Assembly: GCA_020216785.1 (NCBI GenBank) | Contig: JAIWNO010000242.1 | Location: 1 to 19,434, forward strand | DNA: 19,434 nt | Source: Desulfomonile sp. | Lineage (GTDB): Bacteria; Desulfobacterota; Desulfomonilia; Desulfomonilales; Desulfomonilaceae | Direction: 5' to 3' | Shown: in pieces, positions 1-8,798 of the stretch | Position numbering within the stretch: the first letter of the stretch is position 1 | Layout of the letters: every line of letters begins with the position of its first letter | The notes under the pieces: generated by a model | The model's input: the letters and a program-made list of their open reading frames with translations, nothing else | Told to the model about the DNA's origin: nothing | Database searches by the model: none | Made by a program: the position numbers and the translations under genes

Positions 1-499
1 TCCCTTTGTAATTGATGGTTGTAGCGGACCCCTGCGCCCGAAGCAAAGCAATTAATGCCAATGCCCAATCGAGGCGGAACTACCACGGATATCTCTTCCC
101 GCTCGGGTGTCCCGCCCGGCCAACTTCCCCAAAAAGGCGTTTTGGCTCATCGTGAAAACTGCTCCATGGAAAACACATTGACACAATTCCTTCGAGCGCA
201 GTTATGCACCATTATACTGCAGAATCGGTCTTTGCAAGGGAAATGACGATAGGCTGCTTCAGTTGCGGTGTTGGTGTTTTTGACCTCACGCGGGCCTGGA
301 GTTGTGATATACTAAAAGATTGCGGAATTGTTCGCCATGCAAGCGTGTGCGTCGCGAGTGGGTTGCCGTGTCCCGCCGCGGTCTTTGCACGATGCAGCTG
401 CAGGTTCGAAGACAGCTGCCTCATCCGGCAGGAATTACGCGCCCGCGGAGTGATCAATGCCGTAACGTGAGACTTATTGCTTGAATTGAGGTACGCGAC
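1..499. other. Gene-free left flank
   Basis: I see no convincing gene in these bases. Short open frames exist but have no ribosome-binding site, no recognisable motif and no sensible amino-acid composition. Frame 2 is open from the window edge to a TAA at 53-55, so the C-terminal tail of an upstream gene cannot be excluded, but 17 codons are too few to judge. The only plausible signals are the extended -10 element near 305-313 and the GAGG ribosome-binding site at 488-491, both belonging to the synthase gene that follows. Confidence 0.6.
280..313 (+). promoter_or_regulatory. Possible extended -10 promoter for the synthase gene
   Basis: TATACT at 308-313 is preceded by TG one base upstream (TGATATACT, 305-313), which is the extended -10 form. 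A TTGACC hexamer lies at 280-285, but the 22-base spacing is too long for a normal sigma-70 pair, so recognition would rely on the extended -10. Transcription would start near 320, giving a leader of about 180 bases before the ATG at 500. This rests on motif matching only. Confidence 0.3.
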
Positions 500-3400
500 A
501 TGTCGGTTGACCACGAAACCCCTATCATCGCCTTTCTTTGGCGGCCTGCGGAAATTACCTCATCTGTTATGGAAGCAGCCCGCCATACCCGGACTAGAGC
601 AGTGTTCGATCTGTCCGGGCAGGACTTGGAGTCAGCGGGCCTTGCGCTCTTGCGGGCCGACGCGACAGGCGATGTCGCAGATTTGAAGATCGCTGCCGGT
701 GGGCTGGCAGACTCTTCCCTGAAAGACCTTCTCCGTGAAACCGGGATCGGTCGAATTTGGGTCGAGTTGCACCACGCGGTGTTGGAAGGCGATCCCGCGC
801 GCCATCTCGAACGTATTGCCGAATTGTGCGAGGAGTTCGTCTGTATTCCCGTGGTCGGCGATTTTGCGCTGGTTACGGACATTATAGAAAAATACCCTCA
901 AATCAATAAAATAGCTCTAAAGGGTTGCGAAGCGGCAGGGTTTGTGAGTTCCGAGACGATCTTTACCCTTTATTCGGCCGCTCGGAGTCTGATTGCTCAG
1001 TCGAACGCTCAACGAGGTCTCTTTGTGTGGGGCGGTGTAGGCACACCCGAGGCAGCTGCGGCCTTTCTCGCCGCTGGAGCGAAGGGCATCGTTTTCGAGA
1101 GCCTCCACTGGCTCACGGACCTTGTTGACATTGGCGATGACTTGCGCGGCAGGATCGCCAAAATCCGTCCGCAGCATACCGACCTCACCGGCCTAAATCT
1201 CGGTGTGCCGTGCCGCCTTTTCAACAAGGGGAACTCGCGTGCGGTCAAAGAGTTGCGTCAGTTCGCGGGATCGCTCTGCGGTGAGGAAGTTGGAGAGGAA
1301 CAGCGCCGGTTTTTCGCGAACAAAATCGCGAAAGAAGCGGTTGAGCCTCTTGCCAGTGAATTCGGCCGCGAGGAGCTGATCCCGATTGGCGTCGAGGCTG
1401 CATTCGCACAGTCGTTTGTAACCCGGTTCGGTTCGAGCACGGAGACCGCTGTGGATCGGTTCCTCGCCGAAGTGGAGGCGCTGTGTGCAGCGTCGGGTGA
1501 AAAGGCACGCGCTTTTGTCGAGAGTGACACGGCGCGGGAATTGGGCACCCGATATCCTTTTGTTCAAGGCGCCATGTCATGGATCACCGACGTTCCCGAG
1601 TTCGCACGCGCAGTGGCGGACGCGGGAGGTCTTCCCACAATCGCCCTCGGGCTCATGACCGGCGACATCCTCACCGAGCGTCTCGGCAGGCTGCCGCAGG
1701 TTATGGACGACAGGCCGTACGCGGTGAATGTCATCACCCTCATGGAAAACCCCAATCGCGATGCACAGCTCGCCTGGATCCGCGCTGCCAAGCCGCGCTT
1801 TGCGGTGATTGCAGCGGGCGAGCCTTCCCACGCGAAGGAGTTGCTCCAAAGCGGTATCGAGGTGATCTACATCGCTCCCAACGAAGAGCTGCTGAAGATG
1901 GCCTTCGAGGCGGGAGTTCGCTGGGTCATTTGCGAGGGAAATGAGGCCGGCGGCCACGTGGGCGAACATACCACCCTCACCTTGGCGCAGATTGTCCTCG
2001 AGACCAGGAGGCAAAATCCCGACCTCTTCGCAGGCCGCCGCGTCATCCTTGCCGGCGGCGTCTGGAACCGGGAAACCGCGTTGATGGCCGCCATGCTCGG
2101 AGCGGACGCGATCCAGATGGGGACCTCGTACCTCGCAACCCGCGAGATTACCGAAACCGGTGCAATCCCCGAGATGTATCAGCGAATGATCCTCGAATCC
2201 GCGCCGGGGAGTACCGTGATTACCGGCGAGGGGACCGGGCTGCGTGTAAGATCGCTCAAAACAAAAAAGATCGATTCCGTGTGCGCACTGGAACGAGATT
2301 TCGCCTCCGGTAGTGAAGATGAAGCCTCCTTCCGCCGCAAGATTGAAACGCTCACCGCGGGTAGCCTTTTTGTGGCCGCGCGGGGATTGGACAGACCCGG
2401 CGGCCGTCCGCTGGACCCGGATGCGTACATCAATGAAGGTCAGTTTATGAGCGGCGCGTGCGCGGGCATGCTCCGAGAGGTGCGCTCTGTGGAGGATTTT
2501 CACGCGGAGCTTGCAGAAGGCCCCTTCGCCGAGGGCCTCCCGTACGTTGGCCCTATTCGCGAGGCGGCGAGACCGCGCGTTTCCGGTGTAGATCTCGAAC
2601 GAACAGAACCGTCCCGCCTCGCCTTGTCGCAACCTGCAGCCCGAAGCAGAGCGAAAGAACGGATTGCCATCACCGGCATGGCGATCGTGAACTCTCTGGG
2701 CAACAGCCCGGAAGAGGTGTGGGCCGCGAGCGTCGCATCGCGCACCGGGATAATTGAGGTCCCGATGTCGAAGTGGGACCATTCGCTCTATTTCCATCCA
2801 CGTCCCCGCATGGCCGACAAGACATACTGCAGCGTCGGCGCGTTCATGAATGTGGATGTGTCCCGGAAGGACATCGGCATGGCGCCCCAGGATTTCCGCA
2901 CCATGACCGCGTCCACGAAGATCACAATGCTGCTGGCAAAGCAGGCCCTCGAACGTTCAGGCATCCTCGATTCCGACGTGCCGCGGGAGCGGATCGGCGT
3001 CATCATCTCCCAGAACTCCGGTGAGGCTGCGGCTACGCTCTCGGACGTGATTATTCGCGGGTCGGCCAAGGATATCGTTGCCGCGGTCAAGCGGGTCGTT
3101 TCGCTGACCCCGGAAGCAGAGGCCTCGATCGAAGAGGAAGTTACCGCCGGCAAGTTGCATATCGACGACACCACGCTCCTTGGGCGGCTCAACTGCTCCG
3201 CCGGCGGCTTTATCTGCAACAAACACGGATTCATGGGACCAAGCTTCTCCGTGTCCGCTGCGTGTGCCACCGCTCTGGTGGCTTTGTACAGCGCATACCA
3301 AATGATCCGCAACGGGATCATCGACGCGGCGGTGATCGGTGGGGCGGAAGAATACCTCACGCCGATTCACTTCCTCGAGTTCTCGGCATTGGGCGCTCTT

Positions 3401-6400
3401 GCAGGCCTTTCCGGCGTGGAGCGGCCGCCCTACGCGCGAAGTCGACCCTTTGACGCGGATCGGGATGGTATGGTTTTGGGCGAGGGCGGCGGCGTGATCG
3501 TGATTGAGCGTGAATCAATCGCACGGCGGCGCGGTGCGCCCATTCACGGCTACATCACCGCGATGGGGGCGAGCAACAACCATCTGGGGATGGTTGAGTC
3601 CTCACGCATAACCCAAGAGTTAGCCATCGCCGCTGCATTCGCCGACGCGCCGTACGGTCCTGACGCCGTTGATATGATCGAATGCCACGCGACAAGCACT
3701 ATGCAGGGTGATGTGGAAGAGGTCCATGCGCTGAGCAAGTTCTTCAACGACTCGGGAAAACTTACGGTCCTCACCTCGTTCAAATCTCAGATTGGCCACA
3801 CATTGGGCGCGTCGGGCGTGAACAGCCTGATTCGGGGTATCATGGCAATGAAGGACGGTATCTTTCCACCCACACTCAACTACGAGAAGCCCGACCCCGA
3901 CATCGCGCTGCAAGATCACGGCTTCCACGTGCTGCCCGCTCCAGCCGAGTGGCCTAGGCGCAACGGCGAGCCCAGACGGTTTCAGGTAAATGCATTCGGC
4001 TTCGGGGGCTCCAATTACGTCCTGCAGATCGAGGAAGCCCTCGATGCAACCGACGCGGTGCTGGTGTCCACGCCCGAGCCGACACCAGAAGCTACATACG
4101 CTACGGAACCCGTACGCGTCGAGGAGCAGACCGGTCAGGCGGAGTTCATCGAGGGATTGTACCTCATGTCAACGGAGATCGGCGGCAACCGTTACCGCGT
4201 GGGAGTTGTCGCGGACTCTGAAAAAGAGGCTACTGGATTAATTGCCGCCTCGGAGCCTCTGGGCGACGGCCAGGCTGCTCCAAAACGTCTCCGTGCGCTT
4301 GCCCGACAGGGGATCCATTTGGGCAAAGAGGACGGAAAGCCGCTTCCGTTGGCATTTGTGTTCCCCGGCCAAGGTTCCCACTACGCGGGGATGTCTCACG
4401 AGCTGTACGAGAAGTTCCCGGTAATCAAACACTGGATGGACCGGGCGGCTGAAGTCGCGGATTTCGACATATTGCATTTGATGTTCTACGACCGTGAGGA
4501 GGATCTCCAGAAGACGCGTTGGCAGCAGCCCGCGCTGTTCACCATGGAGTACGCGATGGTACAGTACCTGGTGTCGCTCGGGATACGGCCGACGGCCCTG
4601 GCGGGTCATAGCCTGGGTGAGCTGACGGCGCTGTGCCTCGCGGGCGTATACTCGTTTGAGGATGGGTTCCGCATCGTGAACAAGCGCGCCGTATGCATGG
4701 ACAAAGCCTGCACCATGCACGTGGATCCCGGCGTCATGATGGCCGTGGACGCGCCGTTGGAATACCTTCGGGAGCTGCTTAAAGGCCGGGACGACATTCA
4801 CATCACCAATATCAATTCACCGAAACAGGTGGTTCTCGGCGGCAACGGCGATATAGTGAAAGAGTTCGGCGAGCAACTGAAACAGGAGGGTTACCGAAGG
4901 ACGCTCCTCAGGGTCAGCATGGCGTTCCACTCGCCGATCATGCGGTGCATCCACGACGAACTCGAAGAATTTGTTTCGACGATTGAATTCCATGCACCCC
5001 GGATCCCGGTGATCTCCAATACTACCACCGAGCCATTTCCGTCGGATCCTGTAGAGATCAAGAAGATTCTTATGGCGCACCTGGAATCGCCCGTGCACTG
5101 GATGCACAACGTCCGTACGCTTGCGACGGATTTCGGCGTGCGGCTATTTGTCGAGGTCGGCCCGAGGGACATTCTGAGCAACATGATCGCCGATATTCTC
5201 GACGATGCGGAGTGCATCCAGACATGTCTGCCTTCCGCGGAAAGCTTGATGTTCCGCACGGCGATGGCTCAGCTCTACGCGAAAGGACACCTCAAGCCGG
5301 AATTTGAAACCCGATTCGTGAGTTTCCCGCAACCGAGCAAGACCGCCAAGGCCGTGGCCGCGCAGCCCGCGGGAGCACCAAGACCTGTCCCTGCCATTCG
5401 ACCCGTTGCCGCGCACGATCCGCTTCAGTGGCTCATTCAGCGTGAGATCAACGCATTTGTTGTCGAGAGCTTTGGGCGGTTCTTGAAACCGACGCTCCTT
5501 GCGGCAATCCGCCGCGAGCACGATCCGAACTTTTCCGAAGACGATCTTAGCCGTCTGCTCCAACAAATCGCGCCCGCGTCCGTTCCGTTGAGCGTCCAGC
5601 CTGCAGCCGCGCAACCCGCTGCTGTGGCCCCTGCGGCAGTCCGTCCCGCGCAGCCTGGTCCAGCAGCTCTCGAAGCCCCCGTTCAGCAGACGGGAGACCT
5701 CGAGACGTCGGATGTCACGGAAACGGTCATCCAGCTCATCATGGACGCCACGGGGTACGAGCGCGACGAAATCGACGCAAACATGGACCTTCGTGAAGAC
5801 CTCGCTATACGGTCGAGCCGGCTTCCGGTGATTATGGACGCGCTCGAAGGACGGTTCGGCATAAAGATCGAACTCGAAGATTTCATGGACGTCCGCACTA
5901 TCAAGGATATTTCCGAAAAGATTGTAGAAGTGGCAGCGCGGATGAACAAGGAAATCGGTCCCGCGGCTGGGGTTTCGTCCCCGGTGCCGACTGCGGCCGA
6001 ACTCGCTCCGGTGGTTAAGACCGGTGCCGAAGTCGAGAAGAAAAGCATCAAGCGACTGGTTTTTACAGAGACGGCGCTCAAGTCCGAGTCCTTCCATCCC
6101 GTCGACGTAGACACGATGGATACCGTGGTCGTGTTGTCCCCAGTGGCGGGAACCAGCCTTACCAAGGAGATTGGCGATACTTTCCGCAGGGACTACGGCG
6201 TACCTCCGACCCCTATGATCTTTTTGGAGTCCGCAGGGGACGGCGAGGAAGCCGTATGCGATCTGCGCACCTCGGCCGGAGCGGCAAAGGCTGCCCAATT
6301 CCTCCGCGAGCAGGATTCCTTGGCAGGCTTGGTGCTCGTTGCCGACCAGCCGTTGGACGACAGGCTGACAGATGCAGCGCAGATATCGAATCTTCTGCAA

Positions 6401-8566
6401 GGCTTTTTCGATCTGCTTAAGGTGTTCATGGAATCACCGGCAAAGAAGTTCGTCCTGCTGTTGCAAAAGACCGGCAGTCCGGACGCGCGCTCGCACGTGC
6501 TGGCACAGGGGCTGCTCGGGATGTTCCTCAGCCTCACGCACGAATTCTCGTCCGTGCAGTTCCGTGCCGTGCGCCTCGATGAGAAGACCGACCCGCGTGT
6601 GGCAATCCGCGGCGCCCTCGACCGAAGCCAAAAAGTCATTGAAGTCGATTACCGCGATGGAAACGCCTATGGCTTCGAGGGGCGAGTATCGCCGTCGATC
6701 TTTGAGGACGGGCAGGGGCTTACCATCGGTCCGGAGGATGTAGTGATCTTTTCCGGCGGCGCGTACGGCATCACATACACGCTTGCCCGAAGCCTCATAC
6801 CCTTCGGGTGCAAGATGGTCTTTCTCGGGAGAACACGCTTGGACCCGGACATCGATTTCCGTCGGCTCATAGCTGAAGAGATCGAGTCCTTTGAAGCGCT
6901 CGCTGCTGAGGTCAGGGAAGCCAAGCCCGAGCTGCCGGCGGATCGAGTGGAAGCCGAGGTGGCCAAGGTCGCCCGCGCGCTTGAAATAATTCGCAATGTG
7001 GAGGCGATCCGATCGGAAGGCATCGACGCGGCCTACTACAGCTGCGATGTGACCGACCCGCAGCGCGTGGCGGCAGTGGTGAAGGAAGTTGTCAAGCGCT
7101 TCGGAAAGGTGACCGGGATCGTCCATGGCGCGGGTGTAATCAAGGACAGCTTCTTCAAGCAGATGGAGCTGGAGGCGTTCTCTTCGGTGGTCGACGCAAA
7201 GTTCCTCGGCGCGTGGAACCTTTACACCGCAGCGAAGAACGCGGGACTCAGATTCTTCGTCTGTCTGTCGTCAGCCGCGGCAATCCAAGGGAATCCAGGA
7301 CAAGTGAACTATTCGTGCGGCAATAGGGCTATGTCCGCGCTGATGCAGCACCTTCGGGCGGCTGACCCCGGCCTCGTGTCCAAGGCTCTCATGCTTCCAC
7401 CCATCGAAGGTGCCGGCATGGCGGAGAACGCGGAAATTCGTGCGCTCATGAAGCGCATGAACGCGGAGTACGTTCACGCGGACGAGCTTGCCGGGCTGTT
7501 TGTCCGTGAGCTTTTCATCGCTCCTCCGGATGATACGTGGGTGCTCTTCATGCGGTCGCTGCCCGATGTGAAGACGGTCCTGCTTGACCAGGGCGAGGCC
7601 GAACCTGCCGATGACGGGCTCGATGTGGCAACAGTGAGGTTTTCGGCACCGGATTTCCCCATGATCGACGCAGTGAGATACCTCGACCTCGCAAAAGGCG
7701 AAATGACGGCCGCTCGTGTCTTTTCGTGGGAGAAAGACCCGTGGATTCCTGACCACAAGCCGTTCGAGTTCCTGAAGAACCCGCTCGTTTCCGCTATCAT
7801 GGCTCTAGAAACCTTCCAGGAAGCGGCAAAGATCCTCAATCCGCACCTTGAGGTCTATGGAATACGCGACGCGGAATTCCTCGACATCATTGATTGTCCG
7901 CCGAAAATGGAGCGGTCGTCGGTTATTATGTGCACCCGAAGCGAGGCGCGAGATGGAGAAATTCTCACCAGGGTTTCCCTTGCTACGAAGGAGATCTCTC
8001 CGTCCGGACAAGTGCTCGACAAGATGTTCACCAACTTCAAAGGGACGGTGGTCATGGGGGCGCGTCGACCCCAGCCCCCCAGCGAGTTTCCGGGTTTTCC
8101 AGTCACTACCGCTGAAATGGAAACCCGGCCGATGCTCAATCCGGAGATCCTCGAGAAGTATGAGCGCCGATCGCAGATGAGAGGCCGATACGTGGTGCTC
8201 CATGAACTGGACGGCACCCGGCAGGGAGCGATCCGCGGCCGGATGATATACCGGGAGACTGAGGATTTCCCTCCGCCGCTCCGGACGCGTTACCAGAATC
8301 CACCGTACGTGCTGGAAGCCCTCATGCAGATGACCAACTTTTATCTCTTCATGAGGGATGAGAATGAAGAGCGCTCTATCATCCCGTACCGCTTAGGCGA
8401 GCTGACATTCTTTGGGACATGTACGGACGGACAGGAGCTAACCATTGAGGGACGCCTGAAAGACCAAAACGACAAAGGCGTTATCTGGGACCTGAGAGCC
8501 TCTGATGATAAAGGCGCCGTCATTGTGTACGCGCGTGACATGATGTTGAAATGGTTTGGGGCATAG
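500..8566 (+). CDS. Iterative PUFA/glycolipid-type polyketide (fatty acid) synthase, ER*-ER-KS-AT-ACP-KR-DH
   Basis: This 2688-residue cytosolic megasynthase should extend malonyl units into a reduced or partly reduced acyl chain. Domains in order: residues ~1-220, a degenerate nitronate-monooxygenase-like barrel (KGCEAAGF, 141-148); ~350-600, an intact PfaD/NMO-like enoyl reductase (EGNEAGGHVG from 479, His486); ~720-1180, KS with Cys922 (VSAACATA), His1063 (HATST) and His1100 (KSQIGH); ~1284-1600, AT with Ser1371 (GHSLGE) and His1477 (AFHS, malonyl-like); a Pro/Ala-rich linker; ~1735-1815, one ACP with Ser1772 in an unusual RSS context; ~1850-2350, KR with GGAYGIT (2086-2092), Lys2234, Ser2258, Tyr2271, Asn2275 and a helical insert as in PUFA-type KRs; ~2400-2688, a double-hotdog DH with His2419 and Glu2606 where Asp is usual. 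There is no thioesterase. GAGG (488-491) sits 8 bases before the ATG. The product is unknown. Confidence 0.93.
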   Translation: MSVDHETPIIAFLWRPAEITSSVMEAARHTRTRAVFDLSGQDLESAGLALLRADATGDVADLKIAAGGLADSSLKDLLRETGIGRIWVELHHAVLEGDPARHLERIAELCEEFVCIPVVGDFALVTDIIEKYPQINKIALKGCEAAGFVSSETIFTLYSAARSLIAQSNAQRGLFVWGGVGTPEAAAAFLAAGAKGIVFESLHWLTDLVDIGDDLRGRIAKIRPQHTDLTGLNLGVPCRLFNKGNSRAVKELRQFAGSLCGEEVGEEQRRFFANKIAKEAVEPLASEFGREELIPIGVEAAFAQSFVTRFGSSTETAVDRFLAEVEALCAASGEKARAFVESDTARELGTRYPFVQGAMSWITDVPEFARAVADAGGLPTIALGLMTGDILTERLGRLPQVMDDRPYAVNVITLMENPNRDAQLAWIRAAKPRFAVIAAGEPSHAKELLQSGIEVIYIAPNEELLKMAFEAGVRWVICEGNEAGGHVGEHTTLTLAQIVLETRRQNPDLFAGRRVILAGGVWNRETALMAAMLGADAIQMGTSYLATREITETGAIPEMYQRMILESAPGSTVITGEGTGLRVRSLKTKKIDSVCALERDFASGSEDEASFRRKIETLTAGSLFVAARGLDRPGGRPLDPDAYINEGQFMSGACAGMLREVRSVEDFHAELAEGPFAEGLPYVGPIREAARPRVSGVDLERTEPSRLALSQPAARSRAKERIAITGMAIVNSLGNSPEEVWAASVASRTGIIEVPMSKWDHSLYFHPRPRMADKTYCSVGAFMNVDVSRKDIGMAPQDFRTMTASTKITMLLAKQALERSGILDSDVPRERIGVIISQNSGEAAATLSDVIIRGSAKDIVAAVKRVVSLTPEAEASIEEEVTAGKLHIDDTTLLGRLNCSAGGFICNKHGFMGPSFSVSAACATALVALYSAYQMIRNGIIDAAVIGGAEEYLTPIHFLEFSALGALAGLSGVERPPYARSRPFDADRDGMVLGEGGGVIVIERESIARRRGAPIHGYITAMGASNNHLGMVESSRITQELAIAAAFADAPYGPDAVDMIECHATSTMQGDVEEVHALSKFFNDSGKLTVLTSFKSQIGHTLGASGVNSLIRGIMAMKDGIFPPTLNYEKPDPDIALQDHGFHVLPAPAEWPRRNGEPRRFQVNAFGFGGSNYVLQIEEALDATDAVLVSTPEPTPEATYATEPVRVEEQTGQAEFIEGLYLMSTEIGGNRYRVGVVADSEKEATGLIAASEPLGDGQAAPKRLRALARQGIHLGKEDGKPLPLAFVFPGQGSHYAGMSHELYEKFPVIKHWMDRAAEVADFDILHLMFYDREEDLQKTRWQQPALFTMEYAMVQYLVSLGIRPTALAGHSLGELTALCLAGVYSFEDGFRIVNKRAVCMDKACTMHVDPGVMMAVDAPLEYLRELLKGRDDIHITNINSPKQVVLGGNGDIVKEFGEQLKQEGYRRTLLRVSMAFHSPIMRCIHDELEEFVSTIEFHAPRIPVISNTTTEPFPSDPVEIKKILMAHLESPVHWMHNVRTLATDFGVRLFVEVGPRDILSNMIADILDDAECIQTCLPSAESLMFRTAMAQLYAKGHLKPEFETRFVSFPQPSKTAKAVAAQPAGAPRPVPAIRPVAAHDPLQWLIQREINAFVVESFGRFLKPTLLAAIRREHDPNFSEDDLSRLLQQIAPASVPLSVQPAAAQPAAVAPAAVRPAQPGPAALEAPVQQTGDLETSDVTETVIQLIMDATGYERDEIDANMDLREDLAIRSSRLPVIMDALEGRFGIKIELEDFMDVRTIKDISEKIVEVAARMNKEIGPAAGVSSPVPTAAELAPVVKTGAEVEKKSIKRLVFTETALKSESFHPVDVDTMDTVVVLSPVAGTSLTKEIGDTFRRDYGVPPTPMIFLESAGDGEEAVCDLRTSAGAAKAAQFLREQDSLAGLVLVADQPLDDRLTDAAQISNLLQGFFDLLKVFMESPAKKFVLLLQKTGSPDARSHVLAQGLLGMFLSLTHEFSSVQFRAVRLDEKTDPRVAIRGALDRSQKVIEVDYRDGNAYGFEGRVSPSIFEDGQGLTIGPEDVVIFSGGAYGITYTLARSLIPFGCKMVFLGRTRLDPDIDFRRLIAEEIESFEALAAEVREAKPELPADRVEAEVAKVARALEIIRNVEAIRSEGIDAAYYSCDVTDPQRVAAVVKEVVKRFGKVTGIVHGAGVIKDSFFKQMELEAFSSVVDAKFLGAWNLYTAAKNAGLRFFVCLSSAAAIQGNPGQVNYSCGNRAMSALMQHLRAADPGLVSKALMLPPIEGAGMAENAEIRALMKRMNAEYVHADELAGLFVRELFIAPPDDTWVLFMRSLPDVKTVLLDQGEAEPADDGLDVATVRFSAPDFPMIDAVRYLDLAKGEMTAARVFSWEKDPWIPDHKPFEFLKNPLVSAIMALETFQEAAKILNPHLEVYGIRDAEFLDIIDCPPKMERSSVIMCTRSEARDGEILTRVSLATKEISPSGQVLDKMFTNFKGTVVMGARRPQPPSEFPGFPVTTAEMETRPMLNPEILEKYERRSQMRGRYVVLHELDGTRQGAIRGRMIYRETEDFPPPLRTRYQNPPYVLEALMQMTNFYLFMRDENEERSIIPYRLGELTFFGTCTDGQELTIEGRLKDQNDKGVIWDLRASDDKGAVIVYARDMMLKWFGA

Positions 8567-8584
8567 TTTGCGGGTGCCCGGCAT

Positions 8585-8614
8585 GTAGGGGGCTCAGACC
8601 TGCCCCCTACCGGA
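8585..8614. repeat. REP-like palindromic intergenic repeat, copy 1
   Basis: Nine bases (GTAGGGGGC, 8585-8593) pair perfectly with GCCCCCTAC (8602-8610) around an 8-base loop. The right arm and its flank (CTCAGACCTGCCCCCTACC from 8593) recur in slightly altered form at 19105-19125, so this is a dispersed element rather than a gene-specific terminator. No T-run follows it. Short GTAGGGGC-type palindromes are common intergenic repeats in many bacterial genomes. Confidence 0.6.
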
Positions 8615-8686
8615 ATAGGGGCCCATCCTCCGTTCCGCGGAATCGTTTTATGCCATTGTGGTCAAGCTGGTACCATGCGCCTGCAG

Positions 8687-8708
8687 GGGCGCACCCGCGT
8701 GTGCGCCC
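8687..8708. repeat. Second intergenic palindrome (8-bp stem)
   Basis: GGGCGCAC (8687-8694) pairs perfectly with GTGCGCCC (8701-8708) around a 6-base loop. It lies in the 232-base gap between the synthase stop and my chosen start for the transferase. It may be a REP-like element or an mRNA-stabilising hairpin. Its presence argues against using the upstream GTG at 8658 as the transferase start, because that frame would run straight through the palindrome. Confidence 0.5.
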
Positions 8709-8798
8709 AAATCCGGACTTTTTCCTATCGGTGACAATTTGTCGCGTCGCGATGCACTGAGCAATAAATACTTTCCCGTTTATGGATGGCCTGGACTC

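Noticed and set aside
1577..2797. Long minus-strand frame of 406 codons inside the synthase gene
   Set aside because: It lies entirely opposite the second enoyl reductase and early KS, has a low-complexity shadow composition rich in His, Arg and Gly and no motif; GC-rich genes commonly give such antisense frames.
5144..6400. Minus-strand frame of 418 codons opposite the AT-ACP-KR linker
   Set aside because: The same antisense shadow effect; the + strand is fully explained by conserved domains.
8658..8798. GTG start at 8658 for the phosphopantetheinyl transferase
   Set aside because: The extra 47 residues have no family similarity, cross a perfect palindrome and lack a ribosome-binding site; ATG 8799 gives normal family length.
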